From Methylobacterium sp. GXS13 (GTDB taxonomy: Bacteria; Pseudomonadota; Alphaproteobacteria; Rhizobiales; Beijerinckiaceae), in assembly GCF_001455965.1 (NCBI RefSeq), contig NZ_LKKO01000058.1, forward strand, positions 62,001 through 126,000: a stretch of DNA of 64,000 nt. Reading direction: 5' to 3'. The stretch's first letter is position 1. Every line of letters starts with the position of its first letter. The translations under genes were made by a program, and so were the position numbers. Shown piece after piece: positions 1-8,336 of the stretch. The notes beneath the pieces were generated by a model. The model did no database searches. It saw nothing but the letters and a program-made list of their open reading frames with translations, and was not told the origin of the DNA.

Positions 1-1
1 G

Positions 2-1507
2 GCGGAGGACCAGGCCCGCACCCTGTTCGTGCTGGAGCTGCCCCCGGGCGCCCGGCTGCCGGACACGATCAAGCTCAGCGACGCGATCGAGCAGAAGATC
101 CGGGCGCTGCCCGAGGTGAAGAGCGTGTTCGTGGATGGCGGCCGGCAATTGCCCGGCAAGAAGGAGGTGCGGCTCGCGACGCTGACCATCAACCTCACGC
201 CGAAGAACACCCGCGCGCGCACCCAGAAGCAGGTCGACGCCGAAGTCGCCGCGATCCTGCGCGAGGAGCCCGATATCCGGTTCTGGGCCCTGCGCGAGAG
301 CGGCCAGCGCGACATGGCGCTGATCATCGCCGGCCCCGACAAGGCCGTGGTGGCGGATGTGGCGGCCAAGCTGCAGCGCGAGGCGGCGCAGATCCCGCAC
401 CTCGTCAACGTCATGTCGACGGCCCCGCTCGACCGGACCGAGATCCGCATCCGGCCGAAAGCCGGCGTGGCGGCCGATCTCGGCGTCTCTACCGACACGA
501 TCGCCGAGACCGTGCGGGTCGGGACGATCGGCGACATCGGCATGAACCTCGCCAAGTTCAACGCCGCCGACCGGCAGGTGCCGATCCGGGTGCAGCTGCC
601 CGAGAGCCTGCGCGGCCGGCTCTCCGAGCTCGAGACGCTGAAGGTCCCGGTGAAGGGCGGCGCCGCGGTCCCGCTGGCGACGGTGGCCGATATCAGCCTC
701 GGCCAGGGCCCCACCGGCATCGACCGCTACGACCGTGCCGTGCGCGTCGCCATCGAGGGCGACATGCAGGGCACCGACGCGCTGGCCGAGCTGATCAAGC
801 AGGTGATGAACCTGCCCACCGCCAAGAACCTGCCGCCCGGGGTCACGATCAGCCAGACCGGCGACGCCGAGGTGATGGGCGAGGTCTTCGAGGGCTTCGC
901 GCTGGCCATGGGCGCCGGCCTGATGATGGTGTTCGGCGTGCTGATCCTGCTGTTCGGCAATTTCCTCCAGCCGCTCACCATCCTGTTCTCGCTGCCGCTC
1001 TCCATCGGCGGCGCGATCCTGGCGCTTCTGATCTGCCACATGCCGATCTCGATGCCGGTGGTGATCGGCATCCTGATGCTGATGGGCGTGGTCACCAAGA
1101 ACGCGATCATGCTGGTCGACTTCGCCGTCGAGCAGATCCATGCCGGCGTCGACCGCACCACCGCCATCGTCGATGCCGGCCGCAAGCGCGCCCGGCCGAT
1201 CGTGATGACCACCATCGCGATGGCCGCCGGCATGGTGCCCTCGGCGCTGGCCTACGGGATCGGCGGCGAGTTCCGCGCGCCCATGGCGGTGGCGGTGATC
1301 GGCGGGCTGATCGTCTCGACCGTGCTGTCGCTGGTCTTCGTGCCGGCGATCTTCGTGCTCATGGACGATCTCTCGCGCCTGCTCGGCCGGCTGTTCGGCC
1401 GCTTCGTGGGCGAGCGCGACGACCCGGAGGACGAGCCGGGCTACGGCCAGCCGGCGCATCCGGCCAATGACGGCCGCTCGACGCCGCCCAGGATTGCGGC
1501 GGAATAA
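2..1507 (+). CDS. RND-family efflux permease, C-terminal part (5' end outside window)
   Basis: This is the C-terminal ~500 residues of a resistance-nodulation-division inner-membrane pump, which drives proton-coupled export through a tripartite periplasmic complex. The reading frame is open from base 2, so the true start lies upstream. The first ~280 residues are the second periplasmic (pore/docking) loop. A dense run of membrane helices follows, including the segment with VVTKNAIMLVDFA and then GRKRARPIVMTTIAM, both typical of the second half of AcrB/MdtB-like permeases. The tail after the last helix is short, acidic and proline-rich. The family is certain. Substrate and subfamily cannot be read from this fragment. 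The next gene starts 86 bases downstream. Confidence 0.9.
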   Translation, partial: AEDQARTLFVLELPPGARLPDTIKLSDAIEQKIRALPEVKSVFVDGGRQLPGKKEVRLATLTINLTPKNTRARTQKQVDAEVAAILREEPDIRFWALRESGQRDMALIIAGPDKAVVADVAAKLQREAAQIPHLVNVMSTAPLDRTEIRIRPKAGVAADLGVSTDTIAETVRVGTIGDIGMNLAKFNAADRQVPIRVQLPESLRGRLSELETLKVPVKGGAAVPLATVADISLGQGPTGIDRYDRAVRVAIEGDMQGTDALAELIKQVMNLPTAKNLPPGVTISQTGDAEVMGEVFEGFALAMGAGLMMVFGVLILLFGNFLQPLTILFSLPLSIGGAILALLICHMPISMPVVIGILMLMGVVTKNAIMLVDFAVEQIHAGVDRTTAIVDAGRKRARPIVMTTIAMAAGMVPSALAYGIGGEFRAPMAVAVIGGLIVSTVLSLVFVPAIFVLMDDLSRLLGRLFGRFVGERDDPEDEPGYGQPAHPANDGRSTPPRIAAE

Positions 1508-1593
1508 GCAGCGGACGGGCGACGCGGCATTGCGCGCCGGGCCGCGATGGGCTGTGAGTCGCGCCCGACGAATCAACGGGGAAGCGGGAAACG

Positions 1594-2151
1594 ATGTCGG
1601 GTGGTCACGGGGCGATCGAGGGCTCGAACAAGCGCGTGGCGCTGCTGATCTCGGTCCTGGCTTTGTTCCTCGCCTTCAGCGAGACCCTGGGCAAGGCCGC
1701 CCAGACGGATTCGATCGGCTCGAATGTAGAGGCCGCCAACCAATGGGCCTATTTCCAGGCGCGCACGATCCGCTCGACGGTGCTCAAGACCGCCGACGAG
1801 GCGCTGGCCCTGGTGCCGCCCGGCCCGAACCAGGACGCGATCGCGGCCAAGCGCGCCGAGTGGGCCAAGACCCTGGCACGCTGGGAATCCGAGCCCGCCA
1901 CCGGCGAGGGCCGCAAGGAGCTGACCGCGAAGGCGCGGGCCTCCGAGGAGCGGCGCGACCTGTCGTTGCTGCGCTACCATCATTACGAGCTGGCGTCGGC
2001 CGCCTTCCAGATCGGCATCGTGCTGGCCTCGGCCGAGGTCATCACCGGCATCGCCATCCTGGTCTTCGCCGGCGGTTTCCTGGGACTGGCCGGGGCGGCC
2101 CTGCTCGGCTTCGGCTATCTGGCGCCGCACGCCCTGCCGTTCTTACACTGA
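1594..2151 (+). CDS. DUF4337 domain membrane protein
   Basis: A 185-residue integral membrane protein resembling the DUF4337 family, whose function is unknown. One N-terminal helix (about residues 12-30, VALLISVLALFLAFSE) is followed by a ~110-residue charged and probably alpha-helical stretch containing NQWAYFQARTIRSTVLKT. Two C-terminal helices (about 133-180) end in a short hydrophobic tail. The N-terminal helix, soluble helical middle and paired C-terminal helices match the family. The start ATG follows GGGGAAGCGGGAA. It lies downstream of the RND gene on the same strand, but the 86-base gap and lack of functional link do not prove co-transcription. Confidence 0.75.
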   Translation: MSGGHGAIEGSNKRVALLISVLALFLAFSETLGKAAQTDSIGSNVEAANQWAYFQARTIRSTVLKTADEALALVPPGPNQDAIAAKRAEWAKTLARWESEPATGEGRKELTAKARASEERRDLSLLRYHHYELASAAFQIGIVLASAEVITGIAILVFAGGFLGLAGAALLGFGYLAPHALPFLH

Positions 2152-2161
2152 GAACCGGGTT

Positions 2162-2179
2162 GACCGCGTGATCGCGGTC
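2162..2179 (+). terminator. Hairpin downstream of DUF4337 gene
   Basis: GACCGCG and CGCGGTC form a perfect 7-bp stem around a TGAT loop, 10 bases after the stop codon. There is no U-tract, so it may be a weak or Rho-assisted terminator, or only a stabilising 3' hairpin. Confidence 0.35.
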
Positions 2180-2397
2180 CCGTGACGATCCGATCGACCG
2201 CGATCCCATGCGCGCGCCTCATCCAGAGGTCGAGGATGGGATCGGTCGAATCGACAGGTTCCGCAGGATCGTCGGCCCGTGGATGACCGGGCTTCGACAG
2301 AAATCGACCCACCTATAAAGCTTCGAGCATCGATCCGGATCCCGCATCACGAACGATGCTCTACCTTCGCCACGGCTTACCCGGGGGATGCAGCGCA

Positions 2398-2928
2398 ATG
2401 GACGACCAGGACGACGAACAGCAGGGACGCCTGACGCGGATCGCCAGCGGGATCTTCCTGCACACCGAGCACGCGATCTATGCGGCGCTGGGCCTGCTTC
2501 TGGCGGTCACGGCCTTCGTGGCGCTGATCGACGCCGCCGGGCTGACCTGGGATGCCCTGCGGGCGCTCGGGGGCGCCGACAAGATCCTCGAGGTGATCGA
2601 TCGGCTGCTGTTCCTGCTGATGCTGATCGAGATCCTGCATACGGTGCGGGTCTCGATGCGGTCCGGCAAGCTGACCTGCGAGCCGTTCCTGATCGTCGGC
2701 CTGATCGCCTCGATCCGGCGGGTGCTGGTGATCACCCTGCAATCCTCCGAGATCACCCATGCCAAGGATTGGTCGCCGGAGAAACAGGCCCTGTTCAACG
2801 CCTCGATGATCGAACTCGGCGTCCTGGCAGGCCTGATCCTCACGATGGTGCTGGCGATCTTCATGCTCCACCGTGCCCGCGGCGACGGCAAGCCGGCGGG
2901 CGACGAGACGACGAGCGGCGGGAGCTGA
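2398..2928 (+). CDS. PsiE-like (phosphate-starvation-inducible family) membrane protein
   Basis: A 176-residue membrane protein resembling the PsiE (DUF2495) family, known in E. coli as phosphate-starvation inducible but of unknown biochemical role. After ~20 polar residues there are four likely helices: about 24-46, 66-84, 100-118 and 138-160. The sequence between helices 2 and 3 (LLMLIEILHTVRVSMRSGKL) and the following PFLIVGLIASIRRVLVIT are the most family-like parts. The ATG at 2398 was preferred over one at 2356 because a G-rich Shine-Dalgarno-like stretch precedes it and family members start just before the first helix. A Pho-box could not be recognised by eye. Confidence 0.7.
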   Translation: MDDQDDEQQGRLTRIASGIFLHTEHAIYAALGLLLAVTAFVALIDAAGLTWDALRALGGADKILEVIDRLLFLLMLIEILHTVRVSMRSGKLTCEPFLIVGLIASIRRVLVITLQSSEITHAKDWSPEKQALFNASMIELGVLAGLILTMVLAIFMLHRARGDGKPAGDETTSGGS

Positions 2929-2993
2929 GGGCGGCTTCGAGATCGAGAGCGGATCGACGACAAACGCGCTCCCCGCGTGCCATCGTCGATTCC

Positions 2994-3323
2994 ATGAGCC
3001 TCGTCTCCCTCGACACGCTGGCAATCGCACGGAAGCTTCAGGCGGCCGGTTTTTCGGACGTCCAGGCTGAGGCTATGACCGGTGTCTTGCGTGATGCTCG
3101 GGAAGCCGACCTGTCGACGCTGGTGACGACGGTCGATCTCAGTTCCGAGATCGCACGTGCTCGGTCCGATTTGAAGGCTGAGATCGGTTTGGTGAGATCC
3201 GACCTCAGAACCGAGATCGCCGACACGAAATACGAAATTCTGAAATGGGTGCTGTCGGCGATCGGTTTTCAGACGATCGTGGTCGTCGGCGCCATCGTGG
3301 CGCTGACCATGGGCCCGCATTGA
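2994..3323 (+). CDS. Small coiled-coil, membrane-anchored protein (DUF1640/CCDC90-like)
   Basis: A 109-residue protein with a globular N-terminus (IARKLQAAGFSDVQAEAMT), a central heptad-patterned coiled coil (about residues 45-80, repeating DLxxEI/RSDL units) and one C-terminal transmembrane helix (about 86-105). This layout matches the DUF1640/CCDC90 superfamily, whose mitochondrial members organise respiratory assembly or calcium uptake. The bacterial role is unknown. The ATG at 2994 has no strong ribosome-binding site. The gene ends 9 bases before the convergent TspO gene ends. Its coding sequence is slightly more AT-rich than its neighbours. Confidence 0.65.
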   Translation: MSLVSLDTLAIARKLQAAGFSDVQAEAMTGVLRDAREADLSTLVTTVDLSSEIARARSDLKAEIGLVRSDLRTEIADTKYEILKWVLSAIGFQTIVVVGAIVALTMGPH

Positions 3324-3332
3324 GCGCCCTCA

Positions 3333-3851
3333 TCAATTCAGCCGCAGGATCGCGGCGTTGAGCAGGGTCGCGAAGGCCACCCAGGCGGCGTAGGGCACGA
3401 GTAGCCAGGCCGCGGCCCGGTCGAACCGCCAGGACAGGCGGATCGTCCACAGCACCATGACCAGCAACATCGCCACCACGATCAGCCCGGCGCCGATCGC
3501 GTGGGCGGTGAAGAAGACCGGCGTCCAGGCGGCGTTCAGCGCCAGCTGGACCAGGAACGCCGCGAGCGCCAGCCACCAGCCCTCGCGGCTCGGCCCGGTG
3601 CGCGGCATGACACCGAGCAGCCGCCACAGCGCGACGGCGATCATCGTGTAGAGCAGGGTCCAGGCCACCGGGAAAACCCAGTTCGGCGGGTTGAAGAATG
3701 GCTTGTTCAGGCCGGCATACCAGCCCGGGATCTCGGCCTGGGTCGCGGCCGACCCGATCGAAGCGGTGATCATCACCGGCACGATCGCAGCCGCCAAGCG
3801 TAGCCAGCGTGGCAGGGCCGGACCTACGGGGACTTGTGTCGCAGCAAGCAT
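3333..3851 (-). CDS. tspO: TspO/MBR-family tryptophan-rich sensory protein
   Basis: A 172-residue protein of the TspO/peripheral benzodiazepine receptor family: five transmembrane helices that bind porphyrins and sterols, linked in alphaproteobacteria to oxygen- or light-dependent control of pigment genes. Family signatures are visible: the W-rich first loop (PGWYAGLNKPFFNPPNWVFP), AWTLLYTMIAVALW in helix 2, and LNAAWTPVFF in helix 3. The ATG at 3851 was chosen because upstream codons are charged and non-conserved, while the protein from here has the normal family length. It is convergent with the small coiled-coil gene and divergent from the PLP-enzyme gene, whose promoter region it shares. 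Confidence 0.88.
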   Translation of the reverse strand: MLAATQVPVGPALPRWLRLAAAIVPVMITASIGSAATQAEIPGWYAGLNKPFFNPPNWVFPVAWTLLYTMIAVALWRLLGVMPRTGPSREGWWLALAAFLVQLALNAAWTPVFFTAHAIGAGLIVVAMLLVMVLWTIRLSWRFDRAAAWLLVPYAAWVAFATLLNAAILRLN

Positions 3852-3989
3852 CGTCGGTCGTTCTCCGCTCAAGCATCCTCCCGAACGATGGATGCCGGCC
3901 TTCGGGCAAGAGGATCCGGGGTTGAGGCGCAGGTTGCAGGGGCCCGTGCGCCGTGGCACGCGCCTGGTTCCATCCGCCGGAATCGCCAG

Positions 3990-5192
3990 ATGTCAGACCC
4001 TAACGCGCCTCACCGGGATACGGATACCGGCAACGATACGCCGACCGGGTTCTCTCGCCGAAGCCTCGCCGCGCAGGCCATGGGCCGGATCGAGCCCGAG
4101 ACCCGCGCGGTGGTGATGCCGCTGCATCTCTCCACCACCTTCATCCGCGATCCCGACAACGGCTACAGCTCGGGCTACTGCTATGCCCGACCCGACAACG
4201 CCACGGTGCGCGAGGCCGAGGCCGTCCTGGCGATGCTGGAGGGCGCGCAGGCCGGCGGCCTGCTGTTCGGGTCCGGCATGGCGGCGGCGACCGCCGTGTT
4301 CGGCGCCCTGGAGCCGGGCGACCACGTCGTCGCCGGCACCGTCATGTACTGGGCGCTCAAGCGCTGGCTGCGCGAGGAGGCGCCCCGCCGTGGGCTGACC
4401 CTGACCTTCGTGGATACCGACGACACCGACGCCCTGCGCGCGGCGATCGAGCCGGGCCGGACCAAGCTCGTCTGGATCGAAACTCCGGGCAACCCGCTCT
4501 GGACCGTGACCGACATCGCGGCCGCGGCCGAGATCACCCACGCGGCCGGGGCGCGGCTGGCGGTGGATTCCACCGCCGCCTCGCCGGTCCACACCCGCCC
4601 GCTCGAACTCGGCGCCGACATCGTGATGCATTCCGGCACCAAGATCCTGAACGGCCATTCCGACGTGGTGGCGGGTGTGCTCGCGGGCGCCAAGGCGGAT
4701 GCGTTCTGGGAGCGGATCCGCGGAATCCGGGCCGGCAGCGGTGGGATCCTCGGCCCGTTCGAGGCCTATCTGCTGATGCGCTCGCTCCGGACCCTGCATC
4801 TGCGGGCGGCGGCGCAATCGGCCGGCGCCCTGCGGCTCGCCGAGCGCCTGAGCGGGCACAGGCTGGTGCGCCATGTCCTGTATCCCGGCCTGCCCGACGA
4901 TCCCGGCCACGCCGTGGCGCGCCGGCAGATGCAGGACGGCTTCGGCTACATGCTGTCGATCCGGGTCGCGGGCGGCGAGGCCGGGGCGATCGCCACGGCG
5001 GCGCGGGTGCGGCTGTGGAAGCGCGCGACCTCGCTGGGCGGCGTCGAAAGCCTGATCGAGCACCGGGCCTCGGTAGAGGGCCCGGGAAGCCCGTGCCCGA
5101 CGGACCTGCTGCGCCTCTCCACCGGGATCGAGGATACCGACGACCTCTACGACGACCTCGACCAGGCCCTCCGGGGTGCGCACGGGGATTGA
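3990..5192 (+). CDS. Cystathionine gamma-synthase/beta-lyase family PLP enzyme
   Basis: A 400-residue fold-type I PLP enzyme of the Cys/Met metabolism family (MetB, MetC, MetZ, MegL), probably cytoplasmic. The PLP-binding lysine is K218 in MHSGTKILNGHSDVV. Other landmarks are YCYARPDNATVREAE near residue 60, the LLFGSGMAA phosphate-binding turn near 90, and WIETPGNP near 160. The exact reaction (cystathionine synthase, lyase, O-succinylhomoserine sulfhydrylase or methionine gamma-lyase) cannot be assigned from motifs. The ATG at 3990 gives the usual family length. No methionine or cysteine biosynthesis gene is adjacent, so context does not narrow the role. Confidence 0.85.
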   Translation: MSDPNAPHRDTDTGNDTPTGFSRRSLAAQAMGRIEPETRAVVMPLHLSTTFIRDPDNGYSSGYCYARPDNATVREAEAVLAMLEGAQAGGLLFGSGMAAATAVFGALEPGDHVVAGTVMYWALKRWLREEAPRRGLTLTFVDTDDTDALRAAIEPGRTKLVWIETPGNPLWTVTDIAAAAEITHAAGARLAVDSTAASPVHTRPLELGADIVMHSGTKILNGHSDVVAGVLAGAKADAFWERIRGIRAGSGGILGPFEAYLLMRSLRTLHLRAAAQSAGALRLAERLSGHRLVRHVLYPGLPDDPGHAVARRQMQDGFGYMLSIRVAGGEAGAIATAARVRLWKRATSLGGVESLIEHRASVEGPGSPCPTDLLRLSTGIEDTDDLYDDLDQALRGAHGD

Positions 5193-5283
5193 TGATCACG
5201 GGTGTGGTGCCGAAGGCCGTGCTTGCGCGTTGTGCCGGCAAATCCGTCGGCGACCACCGCCACAGACCGCGAGCCTCACGACC

Positions 5284-5763
5284 ATGCCCGTTCCCTTCCG
5301 CGCCCACGTCCCGGGGACGCTCGCGCTCCTCGCTCTGGCCCTCGCGTCCGGCCCCGTCCGGGCCGACACCGTGCCGGATCTCGACGTGGAGAAAACCTGC
5401 AAGTCGGCGCAGGTCGCCAACACGTCGATCAGCGACAAGGCCAATTACGATGGCTGCCTCCGGTCCGAGCGGGAGGCCAAGCGCGAGGCGGAGAGCCGCT
5501 GGGGGAGCTACACCCCGGCGGCCAAGCGCCAATGCGAGAACCAGTTCAAGGCGGGCGGCTTCCCCTCCTATGTCGAGATGGTGACCTGCCTGGAGCTGGC
5601 CTCCGGTTCCGTGCCGACTCAGTCCGACCAGGGTGGTACGGCGGTCGGCGGCCCGGGCTCGCCCAAGGACGTCAAGGCACAACACGAAGGCGGCGCCAAC
5701 CTGACGAAGGAGCCGCCCGCCAGCCAGCGCACGAACCCGATGGAGGTTCTGGAGAACAAGTAG
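5284..5763 (+). CDS. Hypothetical secreted cysteine-containing protein
   Basis: A 159-residue protein with a clear Sec signal peptide (hydrophobic stretch LALLALALASGPVRA, cleavage expected near residue 27). The mature part has four cysteines (in EKTCKSAQ, YDGCLRSE, RQCENQFK and VTCLELA), which could form two disulfides. A proline/glycine-rich, low-complexity C-terminal third follows. No family was recognised with confidence. The mature domain may be a small helical periplasmic module. It is an isolated gene between the PLP enzyme and the AEC transporter. Confidence 0.65.
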   Translation: MPVPFRAHVPGTLALLALALASGPVRADTVPDLDVEKTCKSAQVANTSISDKANYDGCLRSEREAKREAESRWGSYTPAAKRQCENQFKAGGFPSYVEMVTCLELASGSVPTQSDQGGTAVGGPGSPKDVKAQHEGGANLTKEPPASQRTNPMEVLENK

Positions 5764-5857
5764 GCCAGAATCCCGCCCCCGGGACCTGTCCCGGGGCGCC
5801 TAAGCCGGCTTCGATATGCTATGCGCGGGCCTTCCCGCACAGAGCCCCGCCGGATCC

Positions 5858-6787
5858 GTGAACGCCCTCGCCATCATCGCCCCGATCTTCGGGATCGTCC
5901 TGATCGGCTGGGGCGCGGCGCTCACCGGGCTCCTGTCCGACAAGGTCAGCGACGGCCTGTCGGAATACGTCTTCGCGGTCGCGGTACCGGCCCTGATCAT
6001 CGCCACGCTGACCCGGCCGGGGATGACCGGCGAGGTCGCCTGGAGCTACTGGATCTCGTATTTCGGCGGCGCCGGACTGTCCTGGTTCGTGGGCACGTTG
6101 ATCGCCCGGCGGCGGGCCGGGATCGACCGCGGCGGCGCGATCCTGCACGGCTTCGCGGCGAGCCAGTCGAACACCGTGTTCGTCGGCGTGCCGATGATCC
6201 TCCAGGCTTATGGCGAGGACGGCGCCTTCCCGCTGTTCATGCTGCTCGCGGTCCATCTGCCGCTGATGATGGGCTGCGCCACCTTCCTGATCGAATCCGA
6301 TTCCGGCCTGCCGGTCCTGGCCCGCCTCCGCGGCCTCGCCCTTGTCCTGCTCAAGAACCCGATCTTCGTGGCCCTGCTCATCGGCATGGCGATGAAGGGC
6401 CTCGCCATCACCCCGACGGGAATCGCCAAATCCCTGATCGACGCCTTTGCCGGCACCGCCTCGACCTGCGCGCTGGTGGCGCTCGGCGCCGGGCTCAAGC
6501 GTTACCGTGTGCTGTTCGATCTCAAGGGCGCTCTGGTGATCGCCTGCCTGAAGAACCTGCTGCACCCGCTGGCGGTCTGGCTGCTCGCCTTCCACGTCTT
6601 CAGGATGCCCACCGCCTATGCGGGCGTCGCCACCCTGTTCGCCGCCATGCCGGTGGGGATCAACGCCTACCTGCTCGCCGCCCGCTACCGGACCGAGACC
6701 GGGATGGTCGCGGCTTCCGTGCTGGTCTCGACCCTGCTGGCCCCGCTGACGACCCTCGGCTGGCTGATGCTGCTCGGCCGGGCGTGA
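5858..6787 (+). CDS. AEC (auxin efflux carrier) family transporter
   Basis: A ~309-residue permease of the AEC family, which in bacteria carries malonate, malate or similar organic anions. It shows about ten helices in two groups of five, with a characteristic central break. Family-typical stretches are IIAPIFGIVLIGWGAALTG at the N-terminus, GFAASQSNTVFVGVPMI near residue 100 (the NTVFVGVP crossover motif) and VATLFAAMPVGINAYLLA near the C-terminus. A GTG start at 5858 fits best. An in-frame ATG lies at 5816, but the added residues are not hydrophobic. The substrate cannot be predicted. The gene sits directly upstream of gcdH with a 109-base gap. Confidence 0.82.
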   Translation: MNALAIIAPIFGIVLIGWGAALTGLLSDKVSDGLSEYVFAVAVPALIIATLTRPGMTGEVAWSYWISYFGGAGLSWFVGTLIARRRAGIDRGGAILHGFAASQSNTVFVGVPMILQAYGEDGAFPLFMLLAVHLPLMMGCATFLIESDSGLPVLARLRGLALVLLKNPIFVALLIGMAMKGLAITPTGIAKSLIDAFAGTASTCALVALGAGLKRYRVLFDLKGALVIACLKNLLHPLAVWLLAFHVFRMPTAYAGVATLFAAMPVGINAYLLAARYRTETGMVAASVLVSTLLAPLTTLGWLMLLGRA

Positions 6788-6896
6788 CGCCGCGGCCCCG
6801 GCGTCACTGGGCGCGTTGGACGGCGGGGCCCACCGGTCTAGGGTAATGGCAAGCGCGGGGGCGAAGCCCGCCACACCCAGTCGGCGAGGAATTCAC

Positions 6897-8126
6897 ATGA
6901 ACGCTCCGATGCGCCCCCCGGGCAGCGCCTCCCCGTCGGCCCCGGCCTCGGCCCGCTTCGTCTGGGAGGATCCGTTCCTGCTGGACGACCAGCTCACCGA
7001 GGACGAGCGGGCGATCCGCGATGTGGCCCAGAGCTTCGCGCAGGAGCAGCTCCTGCCGGGCATCGTCGAGGCCTATGCCGAGGAGAAGACCGATCCCGGC
7101 CTGTTCCGGAAGATGGGCGAACTGGGCCTGCTCGGCGTGACCCTGCCCGAGGAATACGGCTGCGCCGGCGCCTCCTACGTCGCCTACGGACTCGTGGCGC
7201 GGGCGGTCGAGGCGGTGGATTCCGGCTATCGCTCGATGATGAGCGTGCAATCCTCGCTCGTCATGTACCCGATCCACGCCTACGGCTCGGAGGCGCAGCG
7301 CCAAAAGTTCCTGCCGAAGCTTGCCTCGGGCGAATGGATCGGCTGCTTCGGCCTGACCGAGCCGGATGCGGGCTCCGATCCCGCCGGCATGAAGACCAAG
7401 GCGGAGAAGATCGACGGCGGCTACCGGATCTCGGGCGCCAAGATGTGGATCTCCAACGCCCCCTTCGCGGACGTGTTCGTGGTCTGGGCGAAGTCCGACG
7501 CGCATGAGGGCGCGATCCGCGGCTTCCTCCTCGAGAAGGGCATGAAGGGCCTCTCGGCCCCGACCCTCAAGGGCAAGCTGTCTTTACGCGCCTCCACCAC
7601 CGGCGAGATCGTCATGGAGGACGTCGAGGTCGGCGAGGACGCGCTGCTCCCCAACGTTTCCGGGCTGAAGGGTCCGTTCGGCTGCCTCAACCGGGCGCGC
7701 TACGGCATCTCCTGGGGCGCCATGGGCGCCGCCGAGGATTGCTGGCACCGGGCGCGCAACTACACCCTGGAGCGCAAGCAGTTCGGCCGGCCCCTCGCCC
7801 AGACGCAATTGGTGCAGAAGAAGCTCGCCGACATGCAGACCGAGATCACGCTGGGCCTCCAGGCCTCGCTGCGGGTCGGCCGGCTGATGGACGAGGGCAA
7901 GATGGCGCCCGAGATGATCTCGCTGATCAAGCGCAACAATTGCGGCAAGGCCCTCGACATCGCCCGCACCGCCCGCGACATGCACGGCGGCAACGGCATC
8001 ATGGGCGAGTACCACGTGATGCGCCACGCCCAGAACCTCGAGACGGTCAACACTTACGAGGGCACGCACGACGTCCACGCGCTGATCCTGGGCCGCGCGC
8101 AGACGGGGCTGCAGGCGTTCTTCTGA
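6897..8126 (+). CDS. gcdH: Glutaryl-CoA dehydrogenase
   Basis: A 409-residue acyl-CoA dehydrogenase that oxidatively decarboxylates glutaryl-CoA to crotonyl-CoA in lysine/tryptophan and dicarboxylate degradation, passing electrons to ETF. Sequence evidence: the N-terminal domain with FGLTEPDAGSDP (FAD/substrate loop) near residue 155, the middle domain with KMWISNAPFADVFVVWAK, and the C-terminal NTYEGTHDVHALILGRA. E388 in that last motif is the catalytic base, as in characterised GcdH. A strong ribosome-binding site (GAGGAA) lies six bases before the ATG. No glutarate-specific transporter or regulator is adjacent. The gene is convergent with addB across a palindromic repeat. Confidence 0.93.
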   Translation: MNAPMRPPGSASPSAPASARFVWEDPFLLDDQLTEDERAIRDVAQSFAQEQLLPGIVEAYAEEKTDPGLFRKMGELGLLGVTLPEEYGCAGASYVAYGLVARAVEAVDSGYRSMMSVQSSLVMYPIHAYGSEAQRQKFLPKLASGEWIGCFGLTEPDAGSDPAGMKTKAEKIDGGYRISGAKMWISNAPFADVFVVWAKSDAHEGAIRGFLLEKGMKGLSAPTLKGKLSLRASTTGEIVMEDVEVGEDALLPNVSGLKGPFGCLNRARYGISWGAMGAAEDCWHRARNYTLERKQFGRPLAQTQLVQKKLADMQTEITLGLQASLRVGRLMDEGKMAPEMISLIKRNNCGKALDIARTARDMHGGNGIMGEYHVMRHAQNLETVNTYEGTHDVHALILGRAQTGLQAFF

Positions 8127-8186
8127 GACTTGCTTCTAAGACTTGGGGACGGAGCACCTCCCCCGCCCCGTCATCTCTCACCCACC

Positions 8187-8299
8187 CCCTCATCCTGAGG
8201 TGCGGCGCAGCCGCCTCGAAGGAGGCCTCCAGGGATCGCGCGGCCGGCTGGAGGGCTCCTTCGAGGGCTCCGCTTCGCTGCGCCACCTCAGGATGAGGG
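8187..8299. repeat. Long palindromic intergenic repeat, CATCCTGAGG family
   Basis: A ~113-base element bounded by perfect 16-base inverted arms: CCCTCATCCTGAGGTG at 8187-8202 and its reverse complement at 8284-8299. The inner part is also largely self-complementary (CGAAGGAGG opposite CCTTCGAGG; GGCGCAGC opposite GCTGCGCC). It lies between the convergent ends of gcdH and addB and can fold as one long hairpin on either strand. It could act as a bidirectional terminator, or be a REP/MITE-like mobile remnant. Confidence 0.8.
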
Positions 8300-8336
8300 C
8301 CGGGGGTAGGATGGATCGGTGTCGGCAGGAACGCCG